DNA from: Zoogloeaceae bacterium
GTDB lineage: Bacteria > Pseudomonadota > Gammaproteobacteria > Burkholderiales > Rhodocyclaceae
DNA: 42,298 bases
Assembly (NCBI GenBank): GCA_031273565.1
Contig: JAISRR010000215.1
Coordinates: 1 to 42,298 of the forward strand
Direction of reading: 5' to 3'
This document shows, piece after piece, positions 1-7,105 of the stretch. The notes beneath the pieces are model-generated. The model was not told the origin of the DNA, searched no databases, and worked only from the letters and a program-made list of their open reading frames with translations. Both the position numbers and the translations under genes were made by a program. Numbering within the stretch: position 1 is the stretch's first letter; each line of letters starts with the position of its first letter.

Positions 1-780
1 TTTGCCGATGGCGTCACCCTGAGCGTCAGCGACCTCTACAGCCGCCACGCGGTGCACGGTTCCGAAGCGAACGACAACATCAGCCTGTCGGCAGCGGACG
101 AAACCATCTACGGTCACGGTGGCAACGACACCCTGTACGGCGGAGCGGGCAACGACACGCTTGACGGCGGCGAAGGCAACGACACCCTGAACGGCGGAAC
201 CGGCAACGACACCCTGTACGGCGATAACGGCAACGACACGCTGAACGGAGAAGACGGCGACGATGCCCTGTTCGGTGGCGCAGGCAACGACACCCTGAAC
301 GGCGGTTACGGTGCGGACATTCTGGACGGCGGCGCGGGTAATGACACGTTGAGCGGCGGTTACGGCAACGATACCTATCGCTTCGAACGGGGTGACGGAC
401 AGGACACGATTTCCGACTACGACTACAACGCAGGCAACCGTGACACGATTCAGTTTGGTTCCGGCATTGCGGCGGAAGACCTGTGGTTTACCCGGAACGG
501 CAACACGCTGGAAGTCAGTCTGCTGGATAGCCCAGGCGACAAGATTTCCTTTGCCAACTGGTTTGCCAGCACGGCGTATCAGGTGGAGGAATTCAAGCTG
601 GACGATGGGTCATTGCTGCAAAACACCCGGATTCAGGAACTGGTGAACGCCATGAAGGACTATACGCCGCCGATTTATGAAGAGGCCGGACAAACGCCGG
701 TTGATTATCCTGAAGAACTGCTTCAGCTTATCGGTGTGCAATGGGAAGCCGGGGAGAGCAGCGGGGAGGTTCTGCTGTAG
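1..780 (+). CDS. RTX-type calcium-binding protein, C-terminal part (5' end outside window)
   Basis: The frame is open from base 1, so this is the C-terminal 259 residues of a longer secreted protein. A GTG at 52 could start translation, but the frame continues upstream without a stop. Nine consecutive glycine/aspartate-rich nonapeptides of the GGNDTLYGG type (bases 118-360) form a calcium-binding parallel beta-roll. A region resembling the haemolysin-type calcium-binding related domain follows, and the last 60 or so residues are acidic and aliphatic. By family knowledge such proteins leave through a type I secretion system using an uncleaved C-terminal signal and fold when they meet extracellular calcium. 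No secretion genes are in the window, and the effector part (protease, lipase, adhesin) is outside it, so the activity is unknown. Confidence 0.9.
   Translation, partial: FADGVTLSVSDLYSRHAVHGSEANDNISLSAADETIYGHGGNDTLYGGAGNDTLDGGEGNDTLNGGTGNDTLYGDNGNDTLNGEDGDDALFGGAGNDTLNGGYGADILDGGAGNDTLSGGYGNDTYRFERGDGQDTISDYDYNAGNRDTIQFGSGIAAEDLWFTRNGNTLEVSLLDSPGDKISFANWFASTAYQVEEFKLDDGSLLQNTRIQELVNAMKDYTPPIYEEAGQTPVDYPEELLQLIGVQWEAGESSGEVLL
118..360 (+). repeat. RTX nonapeptide-coding tandem repeat (9 x 27 bases)
   Basis: Nine 27-base units encode G-G/x-N-D-T-L-x-G-G nonapeptides. Six of the nine keep the exact core GNDTL. Unit six (DGDDALFGG) and unit eight (YGADILDGG) are the most divergent. A partial tenth unit runs into the non-repeat C-terminus. 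Confidence 0.9.
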
Positions 781-885
781 AAAGAAGGCCACGTTCTGCG
801 CCGGAGGGTTCGCTGGCGGCGGGCTGACATGGGGGGGGGCTGCCCTGTCCGGCGCGAAACGACGGCATTCTTGAGCATGTCTTGA

Positions 886-915
886 CAGGGGCGCGCAATT
901 TATTGCGCGCCCCTG
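886..915. other. perfect palindrome (14-bp arms) between RTX gene and recJ
   Basis: CAGGGGCGCGCAAT at 886-899 is exactly complementary to 902-915, with only two bases between the arms, so the RNA would form a very stable hairpin. No T-tract follows on either strand, so it is not a textbook intrinsic terminator. It lies 106 bases after the RTX stop and 95 before recJ. The 230-base spacer also holds an 8-bp inverted repeat (798-805 with 848-855). Transcript end-point or protein-binding palindrome are both possible. Confidence 0.6.
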
Positions 916-1010
916 CTGCGGGTTGACGCTAGAATGCCGCTCTTTCCAGTAGGGGGATACGGTCAATCGACAGAACTTCTGGAATACCCTGTTTCCTGAC
1001 CTTTGCACCC

Positions 1011-2741
1011 ATGAACCTTTTACCCCGCCCCGTTTCTCTTCCCGTTCAGGAACGTCTGCAAGCGCAGGGGCTGCCGCCCCTGTTGGCGCGACTCTACGCT
1101 GCGCGCGGCGTGCGCGACCGGAAGGAGCTGGATTATGATCTGAAATCCCTGTTGCCGCCGCAGGCGTTGACCCATGCCGATGCCGCAGCCCATCTGCTGG
1201 CGGACGCCCTCGAAGCCGGGGCGCGGATGTTGATTGTGGCCGACTACGATTGCGATGGCGCGACCGCCTGCGCCGTCGGCCTGCGCGCCCTGCGCCAGAT
1301 GAGCCTGAACCGGGGGGCGAGCGTCGATTATCTGGTGCCCGACCGCTTCACGCTGGGGTACGGTCTCTCGCCCGCCATCGTCGATCTGGCGGCGGAATAC
1401 TCGCCCGACCTCATCATTACCGTGGATAACGGCATCGCCAGTCTGGAAGGCGTCGCCAGAGCGCGCGAACGGGGCATCGCCACCCTGATTACCGACCACC
1501 ACCTGCCCGGCGATACGTTGCCGGAGGCCGAGTGCATCGTCAATCCCAACCAGCCGGGGTGCGGCTTTCCCTCAAAGCATCTGGCCGGGGTGGGCGTCAT
1601 GTTTTACGTGATGCTCGCGCTGCGCGCCGAACTGCGCGCGCGCGGCTGGTTTGCAGGCGCAAGCGAACCCAATCTGGCGCATCTTCTGGATCTCGTGGCG
1701 CTGGGAACGGTCGCCGATATCGTGCCGCTCGATCACAATAACCGCATTCTGGTCAGTCAGGGGGTGGAGCGCATGCGCGCGGGTCGCCTCTGCCCCGGCA
1801 TCGACGCCCTGTTGCAGGTCGCCGGACGCGAACGCGCACGGCTTTCTTCTTTTGATCTGGGCTTTGTGCTGGGGCCGCGTCTGAATGCCGCCGGACGGCT
1901 GGCCGACATGAGCATCGGCATCGAATGCCTGATGGCCGATGATACCGCGACGGCCTTGAATCTCGCGCAAAAGCTGGATGCCCTGAACCGCGAACGCCGG
2001 GAAATCGAAGCCGGGATGCAGGAACAGGCGCTCGTTCTGCTGGAACGTCTGGACGCCAACGCCGCTCCGCCCGGCATGGCCTTGTTCGAGACCGACTGGC
2101 ATCAGGGCGTGGTTGGCATTCTGGCGGCGCGCATCAAGGACAGGTTCTATCGTCCCGTGTTCGCCTTCGCCAGAGGCGAGCATGGCGAAATCAAGGGGTC
2201 AGGCCGTTCCATTCCCGGCTTGCACCTGCGCGATGCGCTGGATCTGATGTCCAGACGCGCCCCCGGCCTGCTGCTGCGTTTCGGCGGGCATGCCGCCGCA
2301 GCAGGCGTGAGTCTGCGCGAAGCGGATTTTCCCCGTTTCCGCGACCTTTTCGCCGAACTTGCCGCCGAACTCCTGCCGCCTGCCGCCCTGACGCGCAGTC
2401 TGGAAACCGATGGCCCGCTGGAAACGGGATTTTACAATCTGGAAACCGCCCGTTTGCTGGAAGCCCAAATCTGGGGTCAGGGTTTTCCCGCCCCCCTGTT
2501 CGCCGACGAATTCACGGTCGAACAGGAACGTCTGCTGAAAGACAAACACCTGAAACTGCGCCTGAACAAAAACGGCCAGATTTTTGACGGCATCCAGTTC
2601 AACGCCACCACCTCCCCCGGTGCGAGAAGCCGCATCGCTTACCGTCTTGCCATCAACGAGTTTCGCGGCGTACAGTCGCCGCAACTGGTGATTGAGCATT
2701 GTGAGGCGATTCAGAAGACGGAAGACCGAGGACAGAATTAA
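1011..2741 (+). CDS. recJ: single-stranded-DNA-specific exonuclease RecJ
   Basis: RecJ degrades single-stranded DNA 5' to 3' in RecF-pathway recombination and mismatch repair. The 576-residue length matches the family. The DHH phosphoesterase core is visible: DYDCDG at 78-83, a TVDNG aspartate near 138, and DHH at 162-164. The DHHA1 domain carries GSGRSI (396-401) and GGHAAAAG (425-432). These supply the metal-binding aspartates and histidines. The ATG at 1011 gives the expected MNLLPRPV-type N-terminus, though no strong ribosome binding site precedes it. The last residues (KTEDRGQN) come from heptanucleotide repeats that run through the stop codon and are unlikely to be part of the fold. A shared terminator with the convergent porin gene follows. 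Confidence 0.97.
   Translation: MNLLPRPVSLPVQERLQAQGLPPLLARLYAARGVRDRKELDYDLKSLLPPQALTHADAAAHLLADALEAGARMLIVADYDCDGATACAVGLRALRQMSLNRGASVDYLVPDRFTLGYGLSPAIVDLAAEYSPDLIITVDNGIASLEGVARARERGIATLITDHHLPGDTLPEAECIVNPNQPGCGFPSKHLAGVGVMFYVMLALRAELRARGWFAGASEPNLAHLLDLVALGTVADIVPLDHNNRILVSQGVERMRAGRLCPGIDALLQVAGRERARLSSFDLGFVLGPRLNAAGRLADMSIGIECLMADDTATALNLAQKLDALNRERREIEAGMQEQALVLLERLDANAAPPGMALFETDWHQGVVGILAARIKDRFYRPVFAFARGEHGEIKGSGRSIPGLHLRDALDLMSRRAPGLLLRFGGHAAAAGVSLREADFPRFRDLFAELAAELLPPAALTRSLETDGPLETGFYNLETARLLEAQIWGQGFPAPLFADEFTVEQERLLKDKHLKLRLNKNGQIFDGIQFNATTSPGARSRIAYRLAINEFRGVQSPQLVIEHCEAIQKTEDRGQN
2714..2734 (+). repeat. degenerate heptamer repeat at the recJ 3' end
   Basis: Three 7-base units, GAAGACG, GAAGACC and GAGGACA, lie directly before the recJ stop codon and encode KTEDRGQ. 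Equivalent units occur at the 3' end of ubiX in that gene's sense orientation. Confidence 0.6.
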
Positions 2742-2769
2742 AAAAACGGACGCCGCAGCGTCCGTTTTT
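2742..2769. terminator. bidirectional intrinsic terminator between recJ and the porin gene
   Basis: A 12-bp perfect stem (2742-2753 with 2758-2769) with a CGCA loop and A5/T5 flanks sits immediately after the recJ stop. It can terminate recJ rightward and the porin gene leftward. Confidence 0.88.
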
Positions 2770-2792
2770 CAATTGTTCCAACGGGAACGGAA

Positions 2793-3932
2793 TCAGAAGG
2801 CGTGCTTCAGACCGAACTGGAAGCCGCTCTGGTAGGTAGTGCCACCGTTACTGCCGTCGCCGATGGCGGACGTACGCTGGACTTTGCCTGCCTTGTTGCC
2901 TTTCTCGTTGTCGTTGTTGAGGTCAGCGTAGGCGGCGTAAAAACCGGTGCGCTTGGAGAGATCATAGGTGTAACCCACTGCCCACTGTTTGGTCTTGCCC
3001 GCGCTGTCGTCCGTGAAATCATCCCACTTGGATTGCGTGTAGGAAACCTGGATGGCGTGTTTGCCGAACGGCACCGTCGCGCCAATCAACCAGCTTTTCA
3101 GCTTGGCGTTGTTACCCTGGTTTGGCAAGGGATTATTGGATGCGGTGATCTTGTTCCGGTCATAGATGGCAGCCAGCTTGACGACCTTGAAATCGTAAGT
3201 GCCGGCCACGGTCAGGTCGGTGATTTTGGGTTTTTCCAGACTGAAGACGCCAGCGCCGCTGTCATTATCCTGAATACGGTGGTAGGAGACGCCGACATCA
3301 ATGGGGCCGTTGGTGTAACGCGGCAAGAGGGCGATCACGGTGTTGTCGTGACCGTTCTCCTGATTTTCCTGACCGATGGCGTTGGCGGAATAAGCCGCCG
3401 TCACATTGAACCCGGAGAAGGTGGGGGAAACATAGGCGACGGTGTTGTCCACGCGCACCGGGTCGAGCAGGTTTTCGCCGCCGGCATCGACGCCCACATC
3501 ATACACATTGCGGTAACGGCCCACGGTGCCCGCCTTGAAGGGGTCGACGGCGGACAGGAACGTGTAGTGCGGCGTATACAGACGACCAGCGATGACTGTA
3601 CCGAAGTCGCCGGTCAGCCCCAGGAAAGCCTGACGCCCGAAGAGACGCCCGCCTTGGGCGTGATTGCCATCATCAAGGGCGAAGCCCGCCTCCAGAGTGA
3701 ACAGCGCCTTCAGACCGTTGCCCAGGTCTTCCGTACCCTTGAAACCGAGGCGGTTGCCCGCAGTAATGCCGGAATCAAGGCTGTTCTTGCTGCCGACATG
3801 CGGGTTGTAGCTATCGCTGCGATGGCTGAAGCCCATGTCGAGAAAGCCATAAATCTGCACATTGGAAGATTGGGCGAGGGCTGTACCTGAAGCCAGGGCG
3901 GCGACAGCGAGTGTGATGAGTTTTTGCTGCAT
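2793..3932 (-). CDS. Gram-negative trimeric porin (betaproteobacterial Porin_4 type)
   Basis: An outer-membrane general-diffusion porin of 379 residues. The start is the ATG at 3932, preceded by the purine-rich ribosome site GAAAGGAAAA; the open frame extends further upstream, but that part does not look like protein. A signal peptide covers residues 1-20 (MQQKLITLAVAALASGTALA), with cleavage likely before QSSN. The mature start VQIYGFLDMGFSH is the typical first strand of Neisseria/Burkholderia-type 16-stranded porins. Glycine-rich loops alternate with beta strands, and the final residue is phenylalanine (LKHAF), the BamA recognition signature. It stands alone with 231 bases upstream, consistent with its own strong promoter, although I could not identify the boxes with confidence. 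Confidence 0.95.
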   Translation of the reverse strand: MQQKLITLAVAALASGTALAQSSNVQIYGFLDMGFSHRSDSYNPHVGSKNSLDSGITAGNRLGFKGTEDLGNGLKALFTLEAGFALDDGNHAQGGRLFGRQAFLGLTGDFGTVIAGRLYTPHYTFLSAVDPFKAGTVGRYRNVYDVGVDAGGENLLDPVRVDNTVAYVSPTFSGFNVTAAYSANAIGQENQENGHDNTVIALLPRYTNGPIDVGVSYHRIQDNDSGAGVFSLEKPKITDLTVAGTYDFKVVKLAAIYDRNKITASNNPLPNQGNNAKLKSWLIGATVPFGKHAIQVSYTQSKWDDFTDDSAGKTKQWAVGYTYDLSKRTGFYAAYADLNNDNEKGNKAGKVQRTSAIGDGSNGGTTYQSGFQFGLKHAF

Positions 3933-4107
3933 GAGAATTTTCCTTTCGGGTTGAAGAAGGCCCCCTGTTTGTGCCTTGCTCTGAAGTTTGGTGGAATCTT
4001 TGCGTTCCGGGCGGGTGGGCAACTGACGGTAAAACCAGGGGAGGACGATACCAGAGAGCACCCTCACCGGGAGCATGGCGAGCACGAACATGGTGCGTAG
4101 CATGGCA

Positions 4108-4154
4108 GGAGGTGTTGTTTTTGCGACAAAAAGTGCACAACAACAGACACCTCC
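4108..4154. other. imperfect long hairpin between ubiX and the porin gene
   Basis: GGAGGTGT plus TGTT (4108-4119) pairs with 4142-4154, with one bulged base. The loop contains TTTTT-GCGAC-AAAAA, which can itself pair. It lies just downstream of ubiX and about 180 bases upstream of the porin start, so it could end the ubiX operon transcript or belong to the porin control region. No downstream T-tract favours a terminator. Confidence 0.45.
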
Positions 4155-4163
4155 CATACTTTG

Positions 4164-4820
4164 TCACCCGTCCTCTGTCCTCTGTCCTCTGTCCTCTGCC
4201 TTCTGCCCCCCCCATCGCCCCATCAGCGCATGCGGAACGTCCAACTGGTCGAGCAGGCGGGCAACGACGAAATCCACCAGATCGCCCACGCGTTGCGGAT
4301 GATGATAAAAGCCCGGATTGGGCGGTAGCAGGGTCGCTCCGGCGCGGGAGAGGCGCAGCATGTTTTCCAGATGGATCGCGGAAAAAGGCGTTTCACGCGG
4401 GACGAGGATGAGTTTTTTGCCTTCCTTCAACGCGACATCGGCGGCGCGTTCGATGAGATTTTCCGCGAGTCCCTGCGCGATGGCCGCCAGCGTGCCCATG
4501 CTGCACGGGCAGACGACCACGGCATCCGGCGCGCTGGAGCCGGAGGCGACGGGCGCGAACCAGTCCATGCGCGCATGCACCGTCAGTGCGCCGGGCAAGC
4601 CGGGGTAGCGCGCGAGCAGGGCCGCGCGCGCCTCGTCGGGCGCTTCCGGCAATTCCAGATTCATCTCCTGGAGGGCGACGATGCGGGCGGCGGCGCTGTA
4701 GATGAGCTGCACCCGGCATCCCGCCGCCAGCAGGCATTCGAGCAGGCGCAGGCCGTAAATCTGGCCGGACGCGCCGGTCAGCGCCAGACAGATGTTTTGT
4801 GCTTCAGGCAGTTTCGACAT
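4164..4820 (-). CDS. ubiX: flavin prenyltransferase UbiX
   Basis: UbiX joins dimethylallyl phosphate to FMN, making prenylated FMN, the cofactor of UbiD-type decarboxylases in ubiquinone synthesis. Features are the N-terminal flavin-binding ALTGASGQIYG (13-23), the central VVCPCSMGTLAAIAQGLAEN segment, the LVPRETPFSAIHLENM segment and the PPNPGFYHHP motif. The ATG at 4820 is chosen because MSKLPEAQ sits directly before the fold; an in-frame ATG at 4835 would add MRAYP. The start overlaps the Gx transporter gene end by 17 bases, suggesting coupled translation. The last dozen residues (QKAEDRGQRTEDG) are encoded by the heptamer array and extend the normal C-terminus. No ubiD is in the window. 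Confidence 0.95.
   Translation of the reverse strand: MSKLPEAQNICLALTGASGQIYGLRLLECLLAAGCRVQLIYSAAARIVALQEMNLELPEAPDEARAALLARYPGLPGALTVHARMDWFAPVASGSSAPDAVVVCPCSMGTLAAIAQGLAENLIERAADVALKEGKKLILVPRETPFSAIHLENMLRLSRAGATLLPPNPGFYHHPQRVGDLVDFVVARLLDQLDVPHALMGRWGGQKAEDRGQRTEDG
4171..4205 (-). repeat. heptamer tandem array (GAGGACA type) forming the ubiX 3' end
   Basis: Four TCCTCTG units followed by CCTTCTG on the plus strand; in ubiX sense this reads GAAGGCA then three GAGGACA units and a final degenerate one. The unit has no stop codon in any frame, and seven bases shift the frame each time, so the array encodes a frame-independent KAEDRGQRTED-like peptide. Confidence 0.85.
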
Positions 4821-5346
4821 GGGATATGCTCGCATTCAGTTCTTGTTGCAGACGGCAGGCAACGAGGCCATTGATGATGCCAAAAATCAGGGCGGCGAGG
4901 GCAAAGACCGGCGCCAGCCGAAAAACGCCATCGTGCGGCACCAGCCAGAGCCGCGCCAATAACACCTGTCCGGCAATGTGGGCGAAACTGGCGATGAGGC
5001 TCCAACTGACGAGGCCAAAGCCGCGCGCCGGTAAAAAGCGAACCAGGGCAAGCGCGACCAGGCTGCAAACGGCTCCGGCAAGGCTCAGAAAAAACCCGGG
5101 CGCGAAAAACTGCCCCAACAGCAGACTGCCGGCAACCACCCGGAGCACGCTCACCCAGGCCGCGCTTTTCCAGCCGTAACGCGCCAAAACCAGCAGCACG
5201 ACGATATTCGCCAGACCCGGCTTGACGCCGGGCAGGGGCATGGGAATCGCCGCGTCCACCAGAGAAAGCCCGACGGCGGCGGCGGTCAGCCGGGCAATGC
5301 GCAGATCGTCGGCGTCAACCTTGAGTTCAGTAGTTGAGGGAATCAT
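4804..5346 (-). CDS. Gx transporter family membrane protein (ECF S-component-like)
   Basis: A hydrophobic 180-residue protein with five to six membrane segments. It carries the family hallmark LPGVKPGLANIVVLLVLA near the first membrane helix (PF07456, historically called heptaprenyl diphosphate synthase component I). By family knowledge this group belongs to the Gx/ECF substrate-binding superfamily, so it is probably a small-molecule uptake or exporter subunit; the substrate is unknown. I chose the ATG at 5346 over the TTG at 5367. The gene overlaps the NusG-II protein gene by 20 bases and ubiX by 17, so all are co-transcribed. The ubiX link makes a prenyl, quinone or flavin-related substrate attractive, but that is inference. 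Confidence 0.85.
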   Translation of the reverse strand: MIPSTTELKVDADDLRIARLTAAAVGLSLVDAAIPMPLPGVKPGLANIVVLLVLARYGWKSAAWVSVLRVVAGSLLLGQFFAPGFFLSLAGAVCSLVALALVRFLPARGFGLVSWSLIASFAHIAGQVLLARLWLVPHDGVFRLAPVFALAALIFGIINGLVACRLQQELNASISHVETA

Positions 5347-5701
5347 AGGGCGTATTTTTTCCGACAATGGCGAGGCTGACGCGATTGGGCGCGCAAATGG
5401 CGATTTCCCCGGCGCGGGCGAGCCAGCCCTGACGCACGCAATATTGACGCGGGCCGGGATCGGCGGCGATGCGGGCGCGCCCTTTTTCTACCGCGATGCG
5501 GGTCATCCCCAGCGGGCCGGGCACGAGAATTTCCCGTGTTTCACCCAGGGCGATTTCCATGAAAATACGTCCTTCCTGACGAATGACGGCGCGTTCGCCC
5601 TGACCGTCCTGCCAGAGCAGGGGAAAACTGGCGGCGACCCCGGCGGCGGCAAGCAACGCCAGAAACCAGTCACCGGGACGAAGGTAGCGGAGCCAACGCA
5701 C
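5327..5701 (-). CDS. NusG domain II-containing protein
   Basis: A 124-residue protein with one N-terminal membrane anchor (residues 13-30) and a small exported beta-barrel domain resembling domain II of NusG (PF07009). Recognisable segments are QEGRIFMEIALGETREILV and GPRQYCVRQGWLARAGEIAICAPNRV. It starts with GTG only three bases after the rapZ stop and overlaps the Gx transporter gene. Adjacent NusG-II/Gx pairs recur in many bacteria and are generally thought to act together, possibly in flavin or metal-linked electron-transfer maturation; no biochemical role is firm. The two cysteines (CVRQG, CAPN) are typical of the family. Confidence 0.85.
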   Translation of the reverse strand: MRWLRYLRPGDWFLALLAAAGVAASFPLLWQDGQGERAVIRQEGRIFMEIALGETREILVPGPLGMTRIAVEKGRARIAADPGPRQYCVRQGWLARAGEIAICAPNRVSLAIVGKNTPYDSLNY

Positions 5702-5704
5702 GGA

Positions 5705-6577
5705 TCAGCACCCGCTGAACTCACTACCGGCAAGGGCGCGATGCCGCACCAGCACGCGAGGAATCTGCGTGGTCATGCCGGCAAACTGCCGCCCCAGCCA
5801 TTCCGCCAGATACACGGAGCGATGTTGACCGCCGGTGCAGCCGATGGCGACGGTGAGGTAGGCGCGGCTGTCCTGCGCGTAGGCGGGCAGCCAGTCGGCG
5901 ACGAAACGGTGAATGTCCGCGCGCATTTTCAATACGGCGGCTTCGGCTTCCAGAAATTCGACAATCGGCGCGTCCAGCCCGCTCAGGGCGCGCAATTCCG
6001 GTTCGTAATACGGGTTGGGCAGGCAGCGGGCGTCGAATACCAGATCGGCGTCCAGCGGCAGGCCGTGCTTGAAACCGAAGGATTGAAACAGCAGGGTCAG
6101 CCCCTCGCGCACCGGCGCGGCGGAAATCTGCACCACCCACTCGCGCAGGGCGGCGGCTTTCAGACCGGAAGTGTCCAGCTTGTGCCCCAACTCGACCAGC
6201 GGTTGCAGCAGGCGTCGCTCCTCGCCGATGGATTCCACCAGCGTGCGTGTGCCGACAGCCAGCGGATGACGCCGACGGGTTTCGGAAAAGCGTTTGATGA
6301 GGGTGTCGTCCTGAGCGTCCAGAAACAGGAAGGTCAGCAGGTGTCCCATGCCCTGCAGGGACTGGATTTTTTCCGGCAAGCGCCCGATACCGTCGCCGGA
6401 ACGGGCGTCGATGGCGATGGCGGCGCGGGAATAGCCTTCCTGTTGCAGCAGGTTGACCAGCACGCCCAACATCACCACCGGCAGGTTATCCACGCAGTAA
6501 TAACCGCGATCTTCCAGGACATGCAAGGCCACGGATTTGCCGGAGCCGGAAAGACCGCTGATGAGGACGAGTTCCAT
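5705..6577 (-). CDS. rapZ: RNase adapter protein RapZ
   Basis: RapZ is a nucleotide-binding protein. In enterobacteria it delivers small RNAs to RNase E and senses glucosamine-6-phosphate; in other proteobacteria it sits with PTS-Ntr genes. The 290-residue protein has a Walker A GLSGSGKS (8-15), DNLP (30-33), the conserved DARxLPNP segment (DARCLPNPYY), and the C-terminal GCTGGQHRS (246-254) that forms the RNA- and metabolite-binding part. It is the first gene of the run rapZ-NusG-II-Gx-ubiX. It normally follows hprK directly; here psiF and a hairpin intervene. Confidence 0.96.
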   Translation of the reverse strand: MELVLISGLSGSGKSVALHVLEDRGYYCVDNLPVVMLGVLVNLLQQEGYSRAAIAIDARSGDGIGRLPEKIQSLQGMGHLLTFLFLDAQDDTLIKRFSETRRRHPLAVGTRTLVESIGEERRLLQPLVELGHKLDTSGLKAAALREWVVQISAAPVREGLTLLFQSFGFKHGLPLDADLVFDARCLPNPYYEPELRALSGLDAPIVEFLEAEAAVLKMRADIHRFVADWLPAYAQDSRAYLTVAIGCTGGQHRSVYLAEWLGRQFAGMTTQIPRVLVRHRALAGSEFSGC

Positions 6578-6628
6578 GTTGTCGGGAAATAAGTTGTCTG
6601 GCGGCGACCTTGCCGCGACAACGATGAT

Positions 6629-6659
6629 ACGCGACCCTCGCCGACAAGGGTCGCGTTTT
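6629..6659. terminator. hairpin between psiF and rapZ, possible terminator
   Basis: ACGCGACCCT (6629-6638) pairs perfectly with AGGGTCGCGT (6647-6656) around an 8-base loop. The T-run lies on the plus-strand side, whereas the flanking genes read leftward, so termination of psiF would have to be T-tract-weak. The position just after psiF still favours a transcript boundary. Confidence 0.45.
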
Positions 6660-6664
6660 ATGCT

Positions 6665-7015
6665 TCAGCTTGTCACGCACTCGCTGATAAAGGCTTTGCG
6701 GGCGTCGCCTTTCAGGGATTGTTCCTTCGCTTCCTGCTGGCAGGCTTTCGTTTTCGCCTTTTCGTCGGCCCTGGCCTGGGCGTTGGAATCGGCTTGGGTC
6801 GACTTGCCGGAAGACAGGCATGTCTTCATGAAGGCTTTGCGCTCATCGCCTTTCAATGCTTTTTCTTTTGCCTCCGCGTTGCACGTCTTCATCCTTTCCC
6901 GCTGCGCTTTTTGCGCTGGAGAAGGTTCTTTTTTCGACGCATCGCCATCGGCGGCATGGGCCAGTCCCAGAGAAAGAAACAGCGCAAGACAGAGGGTGGA
7001 AAACAGATGCTTCAT
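6665..7015 (-). CDS. psiF: PsiF repeat family periplasmic protein
   Basis: A 116-residue secreted protein: signal peptide about residues 1-21 (MKHLFSTLCLALFLSLGLAHA), then two PsiF repeats. Each repeat has two cysteines exactly 21 residues apart (C45/C66 and C92/C113) enclosing an A-K-E-x-[AS]-L-K-G-D-x-R-K-A-F segment, so each probably forms a disulphide-pinned helical hairpin. E. coli psiF is phosphate-starvation induced, but the function is unknown. A strong ribosome site (AAGGAG) lies seven bases before the ATG and is inside a hairpin stem. The gene interrupts the usual hprK-rapZ order and ends in a hairpin, so it looks like an independent unit placed in that operon. Confidence 0.9.
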   Translation of the reverse strand: MKHLFSTLCLALFLSLGLAHAADGDASKKEPSPAQKAQRERMKTCNAEAKEKALKGDERKAFMKTCLSSGKSTQADSNAQARADEKAKTKACQQEAKEQSLKGDARKAFISECVTS

Positions 7016-7018
7016 TTA

Positions 7019-7044
7019 CGACTCCTTCATAAAAAATGGAGTCG
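7019..7044 (-). promoter_or_regulatory. hairpin sequestering the psiF ribosome binding site
   Basis: In the psiF message, CGACTCC (complement of 7038-7044) can pair with GGAGTCG (complement of 7019-7025) across a 12-base A/T-rich loop. The GGAG of the Shine-Dalgarno is inside the stem, three bases from the start codon. This geometry could make translation temperature- or factor-dependent, or may be chance. Confidence 0.5.
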
Positions 7045-7105
7045 TCATTATCGCTAACGACATTAATAAATGCCAGTGTTTTTTGTCGTGCGGATAACCC
7101 GGTGG

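Noticed and set aside
882-887. TTGACA as a -35 box for recJ
   Set aside because: No acceptable -10 at 16-18 bases; the region downstream is the GC-rich palindrome.
2802-3890. 362-codon plus-strand open frame over the porin gene
   Set aside because: Antisense shadow of a porin with signal peptide and C-terminal phenylalanine.
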